The notes below the pieces were generated by a model. That model did no database searches. It saw only the letters and a program-made list of their open reading frames with translations, and was not told where the DNA came from. 64,000 nt of DNA from assembly GCA_052061695.1 (NCBI GenBank), contig JBPZEY010000002.1. The stretch is one strand, 5' to 3'. The translations under genes were made by a program, and so were the position numbers. Origin of the DNA: Alkalicoccus luteus (GTDB taxonomy: Bacteria; Bacillota; Bacilli; Bacillales; Salisediminibacteriaceae). Below, piece by piece: positions 24,428-34,176 of the stretch (position 1 is its first letter; every line of letters starts with the position of its first letter).

Positions 24428-25426
24428 ATGCTGACAGATAAGCGGAACAGACCACTCCGGGATTTGAGAATTTCTGTTACCGATCAATGCAATCTCAGGT
24501 GCCGGTATTGTATGCCTAAAGAAATATTTGATGATCATTTTCCATTTCTCGGCCAAGACCAACTCCTGACGTTCGATGAAATTGTGAAAATTGTACATGC
24601 ATGCCGGACGACTGCTGATTTAAAAAAACTTCGCATCACTGGCGGGGAGCCGCTTTTACGAAAAAATTTGACTCAATTAATTGAGCGGCTGCGGACGGAA
24701 ACATCAATAGATGATATCGCGATGACGACGAACGGTATTTTGCTCCCCAAAAAAGCACATGCATTAAAAGAGGCCGGTCTATCCCGGGTGTCTGTCAGCC
24801 TGGACTCGCTTGATGACAGTCGTTTTCAGGCGATTACAGGCCGTACCCTCAAAGTTGCACACGTGCTTAATGGAATCAATGCCGCCCGGGAAGCGGGTCT
24901 GCCAGTTAAACTAAACATGGTAGTAAAAAAAGGAATGAACGAAGAAGACATTCTTCCAATGGTTGAACGATTTAAAGGCACTGGAATAATTGTCCGCTTT
25001 ATCGAATATATGGACGTTGGAAATGCAAACGGCTGGAAGCTGGATCACGTGCTGTCGAAAGCAGAAATCGTGGATAAAATTCACAATGTTTATCCGCTTG
25101 AAGAGGCACCGGCTAACAGCACAGGCGAAACAGCCTCCCGCTTCCGATTTAGAGACGGAAGCGGTGAGATAGGTGTTATTTCGTCGGTATCAGATGCCTT
25201 TTGTGCCTCCTGCAACAGAGCAAGACTTACCGCTGATGGACAGTTCATTACCTGTCTATTTGCCTCAAAAGGGCATGATTTGAAAGAACTGCTGAGAAAC
25301 GGAAGCGAATCAATAGAAGATGCTGTTGCGAAAATTTGGACCGGAAGGCAAGACCAGTATTCTGAAGACCGGCTGAAGCACACAGCATCTCGTAAAAAAG
25401 TAGAAATGCACCGAGTCGGCGGATAA
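24428..25426 (+). CDS. moaA: GTP 3',8-cyclase MoaA (molybdenum cofactor)
   Basis: 332 residues. Radical SAM cluster C21xxxC25xxC28; SAM-binding ITGGEPLLR; second 4Fe-4S site CxxC-x13-C near residue 260; C-terminus ends GG as needed for activity. Catalyses the first step of molybdopterin synthesis. Preceded by AAGGAGG. No other moa or mob gene is in the window, so the rest of the pathway is elsewhere. A terminator follows. Confidence 0.96.
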   Translation: MLTDKRNRPLRDLRISVTDQCNLRCRYCMPKEIFDDHFPFLGQDQLLTFDEIVKIVHACRTTADLKKLRITGGEPLLRKNLTQLIERLRTETSIDDIAMTTNGILLPKKAHALKEAGLSRVSVSLDSLDDSRFQAITGRTLKVAHVLNGINAAREAGLPVKLNMVVKKGMNEEDILPMVERFKGTGIIVRFIEYMDVGNANGWKLDHVLSKAEIVDKIHNVYPLEEAPANSTGETASRFRFRDGSGEIGVISSVSDAFCASCNRARLTADGQFITCLFASKGHDLKELLRNGSESIEDAVAKIWTGRQDQYSEDRLKHTASRKKVEMHRVGG

Positions 25427-25442
25427 GCTGCCTGGAGCGACG

Positions 25443-25472
25443 AAAAAAACCTTCCAAGAGGAAGGTTTTTTT
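25443..25472. terminator. Bidirectional terminator
   Basis: AAAACCTTCC pairs with GGAAGGTTTT around AAGA, with As before and Ts after. It sits between convergent moaA and the HesB-like gene and can serve both. Confidence 0.88.
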
Positions 25473-25473
25473 G

Positions 25474-25791
25474 TTAGGTTGCTTCATGCCCAGGATAATC
25501 CATGCCGCCGCGTCCACTGCGGCGAAAAACTATCTCTCCCATATCGTGATCAAACGATACGTCAACGCCTCTGAAATACCACATATCCTCATCGGTCACA
25601 AAAAAATGAATGCCACTCTGGTCGACTTGGATGCCGGGAAGGCTTGGTCTGCCTTTTTCAACTCCCGCAGAGAAACCTCCTGAACCAACGCCGCCGACTC
25701 TTGCAAACAGTCTGACGGTTTCACCATCTGCAAGCTGCATCTCTTTTTTGTAGAATTGGGCTGCTTCTTTAGAAACTGTAAAAGTACTCAT
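25474..25791 (-). CDS. HesB/IscA-like protein (YneR type)
   Basis: 105 residues with the HesB/A-type beta fold (LFARVGGVGSGGFSAG, GIHFFV, GEIVFRR). It has no cysteine at all, so it cannot bind an Fe-S cluster like IscA or SufA. B. subtilis YneR shares this feature. Function unknown. Convergent with moaA across a shared terminator. Confidence 0.82.
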   Translation of the reverse strand: MSTFTVSKEAAQFYKKEMQLADGETVRLFARVGGVGSGGFSAGVEKGRPSLPGIQVDQSGIHFFVTDEDMWYFRGVDVSFDHDMGEIVFRRSGRGGMDYPGHEAT

Positions 25792-25950
25792 AGCTTATCA
25801 CCTGCCTGTATTGTCTCACCCGTTCAGCCAGGAATCAAGCTGTAAGCTGTTTAGTTCAGGTCAAAAAAAGGAATAGAATGACATCCTGTGCCAGTTATAC
25901 ATAGCCGCAGGACCTCCAGGCACAAATAAAGCAGAACAGGGGCTGAACGA

Positions 25951-26895
25951 ATGATCGAATTTAATCAAGTTTCAAAGTCGTTTCCGGATGGGACACAAGC
26001 AGTTTCCGGGAGCAGCTTTACTGTGGAAAAAGGGGAATTTTTCGTTTTAATCGGTCCAAGCGGCTGCGGAAAAACAACCACGATGAAAATGATCAACCGG
26101 CTGATTGATGCCACAGACGGAACGATATCCATTAACGGCAGTGATATTCGCTCAAAAAATATTCATAAGCTTCGCTGGGAAATCGGATACGTGCTTCAGC
26201 AGATTGCACTTTTTCCCCATATGACAATTGCCGAAAACATTGCGATCGTCCCTGAGCTGAAAAGCTGGTCAAAAGACACGATATCCAGCCGGATCGATGA
26301 CCTGCTGCATATGGTTGGACTTGATCCTGAGACGTATCGTGACCGAATGCCTGCTGAGCTGTCAGGCGGTCAACAGCAGCGGATCGGAGTCGTACGCGCA
26401 CTGGCTGGCGATCCGGATATTCTCCTCATGGACGAACCGTTCAGTGCGCTTGATCCTATCTCGCGCAGCCAGCTTCAGCAGGATATTGCCAAGCTTCAGC
26501 AGGAAATTCAAAAAACGATTGTGTTTGTTACTCATGATATGGAGGAAGCCCTGCAGCTCGGTGACCGGATTGCGGTGATGAGAGAAGGTAAAATCGTTCA
26601 GATTGCTTCGCCCGGGGAACTGATCGCCAATCCCGCTGATGAGTTTGTCTCATCCTTCATCGGCAAAAAGACGTCTCCTTGGGATATGGCGCTTGAAGCG
26701 ATCACCGCTAAACCAGGGGGAGCAGGTCCATCCATCTCAAACCAGAAAACAGTTCGGGAAGCATTTCAGCTGATGCGTTCGAAGCAGGTATCTTCTCTAA
26801 CGCTCGATCAATTGGATCAGCATGTGACCCTGGAACAGCTGACAAGCTTTGTGCAGCAGTTTACAGACCACGGGAGAGGGGATGACGGAATATGA
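25951..26895 (+). CDS. opuFA: Betaine/compatible-solute ABC transporter ATPase (OpuF type)
   Basis: 314 residues. Walker A GPSGCGKTT, Q-loop YVLQQIALFPHMT, signature LSGGQQQR, Walker B ILLMDEPFSALD and switch His in VTHDMEE. QQIALFPHMT and the family of the partner identify the quaternary-amine uptake (OpuC/OpuA) subfamily. The C-terminal region (about 245-310) looks like a shortened CBS module. The stop overlaps opuFB by four bases. Likely imports osmoprotectant; substrate not proven. Confidence 0.88.
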   Translation: MIEFNQVSKSFPDGTQAVSGSSFTVEKGEFFVLIGPSGCGKTTTMKMINRLIDATDGTISINGSDIRSKNIHKLRWEIGYVLQQIALFPHMTIAENIAIVPELKSWSKDTISSRIDDLLHMVGLDPETYRDRMPAELSGGQQQRIGVVRALAGDPDILLMDEPFSALDPISRSQLQQDIAKLQQEIQKTIVFVTHDMEEALQLGDRIAVMREGKIVQIASPGELIANPADEFVSSFIGKKTSPWDMALEAITAKPGGAGPSISNQKTVREAFQLMRSKQVSSLTLDQLDQHVTLEQLTSFVQQFTDHGRGDDGI

Positions 26896-28451
26896 CAGCT
26901 ATCGAAGCGTTTTTTCAGCTGCTTCAAGACCGCTCCGACCTGCTGACTACCGCCCTATGGCAGCACATTGAAATGTCACTTATCTCTTTGCTTATTGCCG
27001 TCTTTATCGCGGTACCGCTCGGGATTTTTCTCGCCATGTACAAAAAAGGGGCAGAGCCTGTTATTGGCACGACGGCGGTTATTCAGACCATACCCAGTCT
27101 TGCACTGCTCGGGTTTCTTATTCCGTTTGTCGGAATTGGGACAACGCCGGCGATTATTGCTCTTTCTGCTTATGCCCTGATGCCGATTTTGCGGAACACG
27201 TATACGGGCGTAAAAGGGGTAGACCCGGCGCTTGCGGAAGCTGCGAGGGGAATGGGAATGACCTATCAGCAGCAATTGATGAAGGTGCAGCTGCCACTTG
27301 CCATGCCTACCATTATGGCAGGGATCCGTACGGGCATGGTGTTGATCGTCGGAACGGCAACACTCGCAGCATTAGTCGGGGCCGGCGGGCTCGGGGATTT
27401 AATTATGACAGGGTTGAACAGAAGCAATAATTATTATATTTTGATGGGCGCCATTCCTGCTGCTCTGCTTGCTCTTTTATTTGATGCCGTACTAAGAGTA
27501 ACGGAGAAGCGTGCAAGCGGGTCATCTATCCGCCCGATATTCGCTGTGGTCGCAGCAGCTATTCTCGTCGTAGCCGTTCCAAACGTCTATCAGGCATTTG
27601 ATGGGCGCGGAACGCAAGCAGAGCAAATCACGCTAGCTGGAAAATTAGGAGCAGAACCGGAAATCATTATAAACATGTACAAGCTGCTAATCGAGGAAGA
27701 AACCGACTATGAAGTGGTGCTTGAAGAAGGATTAGGACAGACGGACATCGTGTTTCAGGCACTTTTAAATGAGGATATTGATGGATACTTTGAATTTACA
27801 GGTACTGCCATTACAAATCTGCTGAACGAAGAACCGGTTTCCAACGATGAGGAGGAAGCTTTTGTTCAAGCGAGAGACGGCATGTTCAATGAATACGGGC
27901 TCGTCTTCCTGGAGCCAATGGCCTATCAGAACACGTATGCGTTAGCTGTAACAGAGGAACTTCAGGCGGAAACGGGAGTCGAAACAATTTCGGATCTGAC
28001 CGAATTTGAGGATGAGCTGACAGCAGCATTTACGTTTGAATTTTTTGATCGGGCAACAGACGGCTATCCCGGTATCCAGGAGGCTTATGGTCTGGATATA
28101 GCCGACGTTCAGACGATGGATCCAGGTCTTCGATCTGAGGCTCTTGTAGCCGGAGATGTCGATGTTATTGATGCGTATTCAACTGACAGCTACATGATTC
28201 GGTACAATCTAGTAGCTTTAGAAGACGATGAGAATGTTTTCCCTCCTTTTAACGGAGCGCCGCTGTTACGAGAGGATGTGCTTCTCGACTACCCGGAGCT
28301 GGAACCGATATTAAACCAGCTTGGAGGAATGATTACGGAAGAAGAAATGATGGAGATGAATTACGAGGTTGACGAAAACGATGCGGATGCTCGCGTAGTC
28401 GCAGAAAATTATTTGACCGAGGCAGGGTTACTGCCGGCTGATGGTGAATAA
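26892..28451 (+). CDS. opuFB: Compatible-solute ABC permease fused to substrate-binding domain (OpuF type)
   Basis: 519 residues. N-terminal permease (about 1-210, five or six helices) with the EAA loop EAARGMGMTYQQQLMKVQLPLAMP. A further membrane helix (about 180-225) leads to an extracytoplasmic OpuAC-type substrate-binding domain (about 230-515) with TDIVFQALLNEDIDGYFEFTG-like binding segments. The domain is rich in Asp and Glu, as in proteins exposed to salty medium. This two-gene layout with a permease-binding protein fusion is that described for OpuF in Bacillus. Completes a whole importer with opuFA. Confidence 0.88.
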   Translation: MTAIEAFFQLLQDRSDLLTTALWQHIEMSLISLLIAVFIAVPLGIFLAMYKKGAEPVIGTTAVIQTIPSLALLGFLIPFVGIGTTPAIIALSAYALMPILRNTYTGVKGVDPALAEAARGMGMTYQQQLMKVQLPLAMPTIMAGIRTGMVLIVGTATLAALVGAGGLGDLIMTGLNRSNNYYILMGAIPAALLALLFDAVLRVTEKRASGSSIRPIFAVVAAAILVVAVPNVYQAFDGRGTQAEQITLAGKLGAEPEIIINMYKLLIEEETDYEVVLEEGLGQTDIVFQALLNEDIDGYFEFTGTAITNLLNEEPVSNDEEEAFVQARDGMFNEYGLVFLEPMAYQNTYALAVTEELQAETGVETISDLTEFEDELTAAFTFEFFDRATDGYPGIQEAYGLDIADVQTMDPGLRSEALVAGDVDVIDAYSTDSYMIRYNLVALEDDENVFPPFNGAPLLREDVLLDYPELEPILNQLGGMITEEEMMEMNYEVDENDADARVVAENYLTEAGLLPADGE

Positions 28452-28506
28452 GTATAAAGAGAGTAACGAATTTGCCGGTGTCCGGCATATGAAGGGGGAA
28501 CTCAAT

Positions 28507-28929
28507 ATGTTTAAGCACATTCTGCTTGCAGGAGACGGTTCCAAACACGCAATGAGAGCCTGTGAAAAGGCAGCCTACATTGCCTCGCGTATAGAGGGAG
28601 CTCATATTACACTCATTCACGTCATAGACGATCTCCCGACTCGAACAGATGTGATGGATGAAGAAATGCGTCCCAGAGATATACCTTCACACCGAAAAAA
28701 AAGAATCGAATCAATGGAACATTACTTGCAGGGCAAAGAAGTGCCTTACGATGTCAAGCACATCTTTGGTGAGCCGGGTCCCGCGATCGTTCGAGAAGCG
28801 AACGAAGATAAAGCGGATCTTGTTATTATTGGAAGCAGAGGCTTAAATCAGTTTCAGCAGATGGTGCTCGGAAGCGTTTCGCATAAGGTGGCAAAACGGG
28901 CAGAATGCCCTGTTATGATTGTTAAATAG
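28507..28929 (+). CDS. Universal stress protein (UspA family)
   Basis: 140 residues, single Usp domain. ATP-binding motif G-x2-G-x9-GS is intact (GSRGLNQFQQMVLGS), and HILLAGDGS is the N-terminal Asp loop. ATG 28507 follows AGGGGGAA; earlier in-frame ATGs overlap or abut opuFB. Lies 55 bases after opuFB and may be co-transcribed with the transporter. Confidence 0.9.
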   Translation: MFKHILLAGDGSKHAMRACEKAAYIASRIEGAHITLIHVIDDLPTRTDVMDEEMRPRDIPSHRKKRIESMEHYLQGKEVPYDVKHIFGEPGPAIVREANEDKADLVIIGSRGLNQFQQMVLGSVSHKVAKRAECPVMIVK

Positions 28930-28940
28930 GAGGATTATAC

Positions 28941-29348
28941 ATGCTGAATCAGGAACAAAAGCGGGAGCTGTTAGAAAAGGCAAAGGTTATTGCCGTAGTT
29001 GGACTTTCAGATAAACCGCACAGAACATCTTATCAAGTATCTGAAGCGATGCAAAAAGCAGGCTATAAAATCATTCCTGTTAATCCGACGATAGAGAATG
29101 CGCTGGGCGAACGTGCATTGACCTCGATCAAAGAGCTCCCTGCGGATGTCGATTTAGTAAACGTCTTTCGCCGCAGTGAATATTTACCGGAGCTGGCAGA
29201 CGAATTTTTGCAGACATCTATCCCTGTATTCTGGGCCCAGTTGGGTGTTTTTGATCGTAAAACAGCTGAAAAGCTTGAAGAAAACGGAAAACAAGTTGTC
29301 ATGGATTCCTGTATAAAAGTTGACCATGCTCTATTGGTCAAAAAGTAA
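28941..29348 (+). CDS. yneT: CoA-binding-domain protein (YneT/YccU)
   Basis: 135 residues, single CoA_binding_2 Rossmann domain: VIAVVGLSDKPHRTSYQVS is the nucleotide loop, IIPVNP and VFWAQLGV follow. Homologue of B. subtilis yneT, which also lies next to parE. Biochemical role not established. A terminator follows. Confidence 0.9.
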   Translation: MLNQEQKRELLEKAKVIAVVGLSDKPHRTSYQVSEAMQKAGYKIIPVNPTIENALGERALTSIKELPADVDLVNVFRRSEYLPELADEFLQTSIPVFWAQLGVFDRKTAEKLEENGKQVVMDSCIKVDHALLVKK

Positions 29349-29430
29349 TATTGAGAATGTGTGTTCGCAATACCGTTTAACCGTCATATCTGCACCTCTT
29401 AATCGATAGATAGACAATCCCAATAATAAG

Positions 29431-29466
29431 CCTGGAGCGGGTAAAATGTCCTGTTTCAGGTTTTTT
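29431..29466 (+). terminator. Rho-independent terminator after yneT
   Basis: CCTGGAGCGGG pairs along 11 positions, with G-T wobbles, with CCTGTTTCAGG around TAAAATGT, followed by six Ts. Confidence 0.8.
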
Positions 29467-29533
29467 CCCGTTTCAGCCACGTAAAAGTGGCTGATAGATC
29501 CGCAGAATTTTTCTTGAAAATGCGTACATACGT

Positions 29534-29563
29534 TTGACAAGTGTTATGCCTTTGCGCTAATAA
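29534..29563 (+). promoter_or_regulatory. Sigma-A promoter of parE-parC
   Basis: Perfect TTGACA (29534-29539), 18-base spacer, TAATAA (29558-29563), about 87 bases before the parE GTG. The rest of the 301-base gap holds the yneT terminator and a small hairpin (29474-29493). Confidence 0.75.
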
Positions 29564-29649
29564 TAGATACAGAGAAAGCCGTGATACGGAATGGAAAGTG
29601 TGGTAAAGTAAGACAGGCACAAGGACCTGCAGGAAAGGGGTTACGATCA

Positions 29650-31614
29650 GTGGCTAAACAGACGTTTGATTATAATGATGAAGCAATACAGGTGTTGGAG
29701 GGGCTTGAGGCCGTCAGAAAAAGACCAGGTATGTATATCGGCAGCACCGATCACCGCGGACTTCACCATTTAATATTTGAAATAGTAGATAACTCCGTTG
29801 ACGAGATATTAGCGGGATATGGAGATAAAATCGAAGTGACGCTTCATAAAGATGATTCTGTGACGATTCAGGATAATGGACGAGGGTATCCAACCGGCAT
29901 GCATGCCATGGGTAAACCGACTCCGGAAGTGATTTTAACGGTGCTTCATGCCGGCGGGAAATTCGGTCAAGGAGGCTACAAAACGAGCGGAGGTCTCCAT
30001 GGTGTCGGAGCCTCGGTAGTAAATGCGCTTTCTTCAAAGCTCAAAGTTGTCATTCATCGGGACGGAGCTGTTTACGAACAGACCTTCCATAACGGAGGTA
30101 AGCCGGCAGAGACTCTGAGAAAAACAGGAGCGTCTAAAAAAACCGGCACAATCTTAACATTTAAACCGGATGAGGCAATCTTTCAACAGCGCAGTTTTCA
30201 TTATGATACGGTCGCAGAGCGTCTTCGTGAAGCAGCTTTTCTTTTGAAAGGGATCGAATTGACGCTTCACGATGAGCGAAGCGGTGAAAAAGAGTCGTTT
30301 TTATACGAGACCGGTCTTGAAGCATTCGTTGACTATTTAAACGAAGGGAAGGAGACCCTTCACCACGTCGTGTCGATGGAAGGCAAGCAGGATGAAATTG
30401 AGGTTGACTTTGCTTTTCAGTATAATGACGCTTACACCGAAAACATTCTTTCATTCGTCAACAATGTGAGAACGAAAGACGGCGGTACACACGAACTCGG
30501 TGTTAAGACGGCAGTCACGAGAACGGTTAATGAACATGCGAGAAAACTTGCTCTGTTAAAAGAGAAAGACAAAAACTTGGACGGAAGTGACATTCGCGAA
30601 GGATTTACGGGAGTTCTATCGGTCCGCGTGCCGGAGCACCTGCTTCAATTTGAAGGACAGACGAAGAGCAAGCTCGGCACTTCACAGGCACGTACAGCAG
30701 TTGATCAGGTAATCACGTCGCGGCTGATGTACTACTTGGAAGAAAATCCGGAATTCAGTAACGCTCTAATACGTAAAGCTGTACGAGCGTCCCAGGCCAG
30801 AGAAGCTGCACGAAAAGCACGTGAAGAAGCAAGAAGCGGGAAAAAGAACAAGCGGAAAGATGCTATGCTTTCAGGGAAACTGACTCCGGCACAGAGTAAA
30901 AATGCGGCTAAAAATGAACTGTACCTGGTAGAGGGTGATTCTGCCGGAGGCTCGGCCAAGCAGGGACGAGACCGCAAATTTCAAGCCGTCCTGCCTTTAC
31001 GGGGAAAAGTAATCAACACTGAAAAAGCGAAGCTTGCGGACATCATGAAAAATGAAGAGATCCGCACCATTATTTATGCGGTTGGCGGAGACGTGGGCGC
31101 TGATTTTGATGTTACCAGCATTAATTATGACAAAATTGTGATCATGACCGATGCTGATACAGACGGTGCTCATATTCAGGTGCTTCTGCTTACGTTCTTT
31201 TACCGGTACATGCGGCCGCTGATCGAACAGGGCAAAGTATATATTGCACTGCCTCCTCTTTATAAGGTTAGCCGAGGTTCCGGCAAAAAAGAGAAAGTTG
31301 AATATGCATGGAATGAAGAAGGCCTTCAGGAGGCAATGAAGCTTGTCGGTAAGGGCTATACGGTTCAACGATACAAGGGGCTCGGTGAAATGGATGCGAC
31401 TCAGCTGTGGGAAACGACGATGGATCCGGATACACGCACGCTCGTGCGTGTGACGCTGGATGACATTGCGCGCGCTGAGAAGCACGTATCGACCTTAATG
31501 GGAGATAAAGTCGAACCGCGAAGAAACTGGATTGAAAAACATGTTGCTTTCGGACTCGACGAAGAAAGCAACATTTTGGAAAATGATAGTCTGCATGTAA
31601 CTGAGGAGGATTAG
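29650..31614 (+). CDS. parE: Topoisomerase IV subunit B
   Basis: 654 residues. GHKL ATPase with IVDNSVDEILAGYG, DNGRGYPTG and GGLHGVGASVVNA; TOPRIM region with LYLVEGDSAGGSAKQGRDR and DADTDGAHI. Decatenates chromosomes together with ParC. GTG 29650 has AAGGGG about ten bases upstream; a longer in-frame extension to 29581 lies within the promoter leader and is unlikely. parC follows after two bases. Confidence 0.96.
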   Translation: MAKQTFDYNDEAIQVLEGLEAVRKRPGMYIGSTDHRGLHHLIFEIVDNSVDEILAGYGDKIEVTLHKDDSVTIQDNGRGYPTGMHAMGKPTPEVILTVLHAGGKFGQGGYKTSGGLHGVGASVVNALSSKLKVVIHRDGAVYEQTFHNGGKPAETLRKTGASKKTGTILTFKPDEAIFQQRSFHYDTVAERLREAAFLLKGIELTLHDERSGEKESFLYETGLEAFVDYLNEGKETLHHVVSMEGKQDEIEVDFAFQYNDAYTENILSFVNNVRTKDGGTHELGVKTAVTRTVNEHARKLALLKEKDKNLDGSDIREGFTGVLSVRVPEHLLQFEGQTKSKLGTSQARTAVDQVITSRLMYYLEENPEFSNALIRKAVRASQAREAARKAREEARSGKKNKRKDAMLSGKLTPAQSKNAAKNELYLVEGDSAGGSAKQGRDRKFQAVLPLRGKVINTEKAKLADIMKNEEIRTIIYAVGGDVGADFDVTSINYDKIVIMTDADTDGAHIQVLLLTFFYRYMRPLIEQGKVYIALPPLYKVSRGSGKKEKVEYAWNEEGLQEAMKLVGKGYTVQRYKGLGEMDATQLWETTMDPDTRTLVRVTLDDIARAEKHVSTLMGDKVEPRRNWIEKHVAFGLDEESNILENDSLHVTEED

Positions 31615-31616
31615 TT

Positions 31617-34034
31617 TTGGCTGAGAAAGAGCGATACCTCGACCTTCCGCTTGAGGAAGTACTCGGAGACAGATTTGGTAGATACAGCAAATATATCATT
31701 CAGGACAGGGCGCTTCCAGACGCTAGAGACGGACTTAAGCCCGTACAGCGTAGAATTCTATACGCTATGTATGCAGATCGGAATACGTCAGACAAACCTT
31801 TTAGAAAGTCTGCAAAAACAGTAGGAAATGTGATTGGTAATTATCATCCACACGGAGATTCTTCTGTGTATGAAGCGATGATCCGTCAGAGCCAGCATTG
31901 GAAAATGCGGATGCCGCTCGTGGAAATGCACGGAAATAACGGTTCCGTAGACGGCGATCCTCCTGCTGCTATGCGTTATACAGAAGCCAGAATGGCGAAA
32001 CTTTCGGAGACGATGTTACATGATATTCACAAACAGACAGTTGATTTCATGCCGAACTTCGATGATTCGCAGGAAGAACCTGTTGTGTTGCCGGCTCCGT
32101 TTCCAAATTTAATAGTAAACGGATCTACAGGTATTTCAAGCGGCTATGCGACCGATATTCCGCCGCATAACCTTGGTGAAGTTGTGGATGCTGCAATTAT
32201 GCTGATTGACCGGCCGGATGCTACCATTGATAAGTTGATGGAAGCGATAAAAGGGCCTGATTTCCCAACAGGCGGGATCATTCAAGGCGTAGAAGGAATT
32301 AAACAGGCCTACGAAACAGGTCGCGGGAAAGTAGTTGTGCGAGGCCGGGCTGAGATTGAAGCACTTCGAGGCTCCAGAGAACAAATTGTTATAACAGAAA
32401 TTCCGTTTGAAATTAATAAAGCATCGCTCGTTAAGAAGATGGATGAGCTTCGCATTGACAAAAAGGTTGAAGGTATTGCGGAAGTGCGGGATGAAACAGA
32501 CCGCACCGGCATGCGCATCGTCGTTGAATTGAAAAAGGATGCCGATGCAAAAGGTGTCCTGCATTATTTGTATAAAGCGACAGATCTGCAGACGCAGTTC
32601 AACTTTAATATGGTGGCGATTGCAGATAAAACGCCAAGGCTTATGAGCTTAAAAACGCTCCTCGAAGCTTATCTTGTTCACCAGAAACACTTTATTGTCC
32701 GGAGAACCAATCATGATCTGCAAAAGGCAAAGGAACGTGCACATGTGCTCGAGGGTCTTATCAAGGCAGTTTCTATTCTGGACGAAGTCATTGCAGTCAT
32801 ACGGTCGGCCAACGACAAACAGGATGCCCGCAGCAAGCTTCAGGATGCCTTTAGCTTTTCGGAAGCGCAGTCTGAAGCCATTGTCATGCTTCAGCTTTAC
32901 AGGTTGACGAATACGGACATCACAACGCTTGAAAAAGAAGCGCAGCAGCTTCGAAAAAATATCACTGCGTGGGAAGCGCTGCTCGATTCAGATAAAAAGC
33001 TGTCAGCAGAAATGAAAAAAGAACTGCGCAGCATAAAAAAAGAATTTGACGATGAGCGCCGAACAGACGTAGAGGCTCAAATCGAAGAAATTAAAATTGA
33101 TATGGAAGTGCTTGTGCCTCCTGAAGATGTGCAAATCTCTGTAACGAAAGAGGGTTATTTAAAGCGGTCAAGCATACGCAGCTTTTCGGCCTCTAACGGA
33201 GAACCACCGTCAATGAAAGAATCAGACAGACTGCTTTTCAGCGGAGAAGTAAATACACAGGATACGTTGCTTTTGTTCACAAAAGGCGGCTCATATGCCT
33301 ATCTTCCTGTTCACAAGCTTCCTGAAATGAAATGGAAAGACGCTGGCCAGCATTTGGCTAACGTTATTACTATCGACAGCCAGGACAGTATTGTAGCCGT
33401 GAGTGTGGTAAAGCAAATTAAAGAAGCAACAGGTTTTTATACGTTTGTTACGAAGAACGGTCTTATTAAGCGAACTCCAGTAAAAGAGTATGAAGCACAG
33501 CGTCATTCTAAGTCGCTGATGGCTGTTAAAGTAAAAAAAGACGATGAGCTTGTTCAGGTTTTAGAGACAGATGGGAGTACCGCTGTTACCATTGTGACAC
33601 ATCAGGGCTACAGCCTGTCCTTTCCTGAAAATGAAGTAAATCCAACTGGACAGCGTACAAGCGGAATGAAGGCGATCAATCTAAAAGAAGACGATACCGT
33701 TGCAGGGGTGAGCTCAAGTGACGGCAGCAGCTCATTGCTGATTGTGACAAGCCGCGGTGCTGTCAAACGAATGGCTTGGTCAGTATTAGAAACCGGCTCG
33801 AGGGCTTCCCGAGGTGTGCGAGTCTTAAAGGAATTGAAAAAGAATCCACACAGGGTTGTGTATACTGCATCAGTCAACGGAACGGAAACGATAGTGATCC
33901 AGACAAAAGACGGAGCAGTCGTAGAGCACGACGTAGGCAAAATAAGAACGAGCGATCGCTATACCAATGGAAGTTTCATTGTAGATGTGGGCGCAAACAA
34001 TGGCATTAACGACGTCTGGATATATCAAAAGTAG
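31617..34034 (+). CDS. parC: Topoisomerase IV subunit A
   Basis: 805 residues. Catalytic Tyr in AAMRYTEARM; quinolone-determining region HPHGDSSVYEAM; GyrA-type beta-propeller repeats in the last third. TTG start with GAGGAGG upstream. It lacks the GyrA-box QRRGGKG, as expected for ParC. Followed by a long hairpin at 34038-34078. Confidence 0.96.
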   Translation: MAEKERYLDLPLEEVLGDRFGRYSKYIIQDRALPDARDGLKPVQRRILYAMYADRNTSDKPFRKSAKTVGNVIGNYHPHGDSSVYEAMIRQSQHWKMRMPLVEMHGNNGSVDGDPPAAMRYTEARMAKLSETMLHDIHKQTVDFMPNFDDSQEEPVVLPAPFPNLIVNGSTGISSGYATDIPPHNLGEVVDAAIMLIDRPDATIDKLMEAIKGPDFPTGGIIQGVEGIKQAYETGRGKVVVRGRAEIEALRGSREQIVITEIPFEINKASLVKKMDELRIDKKVEGIAEVRDETDRTGMRIVVELKKDADAKGVLHYLYKATDLQTQFNFNMVAIADKTPRLMSLKTLLEAYLVHQKHFIVRRTNHDLQKAKERAHVLEGLIKAVSILDEVIAVIRSANDKQDARSKLQDAFSFSEAQSEAIVMLQLYRLTNTDITTLEKEAQQLRKNITAWEALLDSDKKLSAEMKKELRSIKKEFDDERRTDVEAQIEEIKIDMEVLVPPEDVQISVTKEGYLKRSSIRSFSASNGEPPSMKESDRLLFSGEVNTQDTLLLFTKGGSYAYLPVHKLPEMKWKDAGQHLANVITIDSQDSIVAVSVVKQIKEATGFYTFVTKNGLIKRTPVKEYEAQRHSKSLMAVKVKKDDELVQVLETDGSTAVTIVTHQGYSLSFPENEVNPTGQRTSGMKAINLKEDDTVAGVSSSDGSSSLLIVTSRGAVKRMAWSVLETGSRASRGVRVLKELKKNPHRVVYTASVNGTETIVIQTKDGAVVEHDVGKIRTSDRYTNGSFIVDVGANNGINDVWIYQK

Positions 34035-34037
34035 ACC

Positions 34038-34078
34038 GGATAGGGGGAGGCAATGCAAGCTGCCTTCCCGTTCTATCC
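34038..34078 (+). terminator. Hairpin after parC
   Basis: GGATAGGGGGAGGCA pairs with TGCCTTCCCGTTCTATCC with one small bulge. There is no T-run, so it may be an mRNA 3' stabiliser instead of a strong terminator. Confidence 0.55.
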
Positions 34079-34095
34079 ATTGCGGATAAATTTGT

Positions 34096-34117
34096 TACTG
34101 CATAATAGTATACAGTA
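34096..34117. promoter_or_regulatory. Near-perfect palindrome, possible operator
   Basis: TACTGCATA and TATACAGTA flank ATAG, an eight-of-nine inverted repeat. It lies about 60 bases before the recombinase-like gene in AT-rich DNA and may be an operator for that gene. Confidence 0.45.
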
Positions 34118-34176
34118 ATATACCACTGTAAATATTTCTGAAAATATTAAAAAATCAATAAAGGGGAGGTTGAAAT

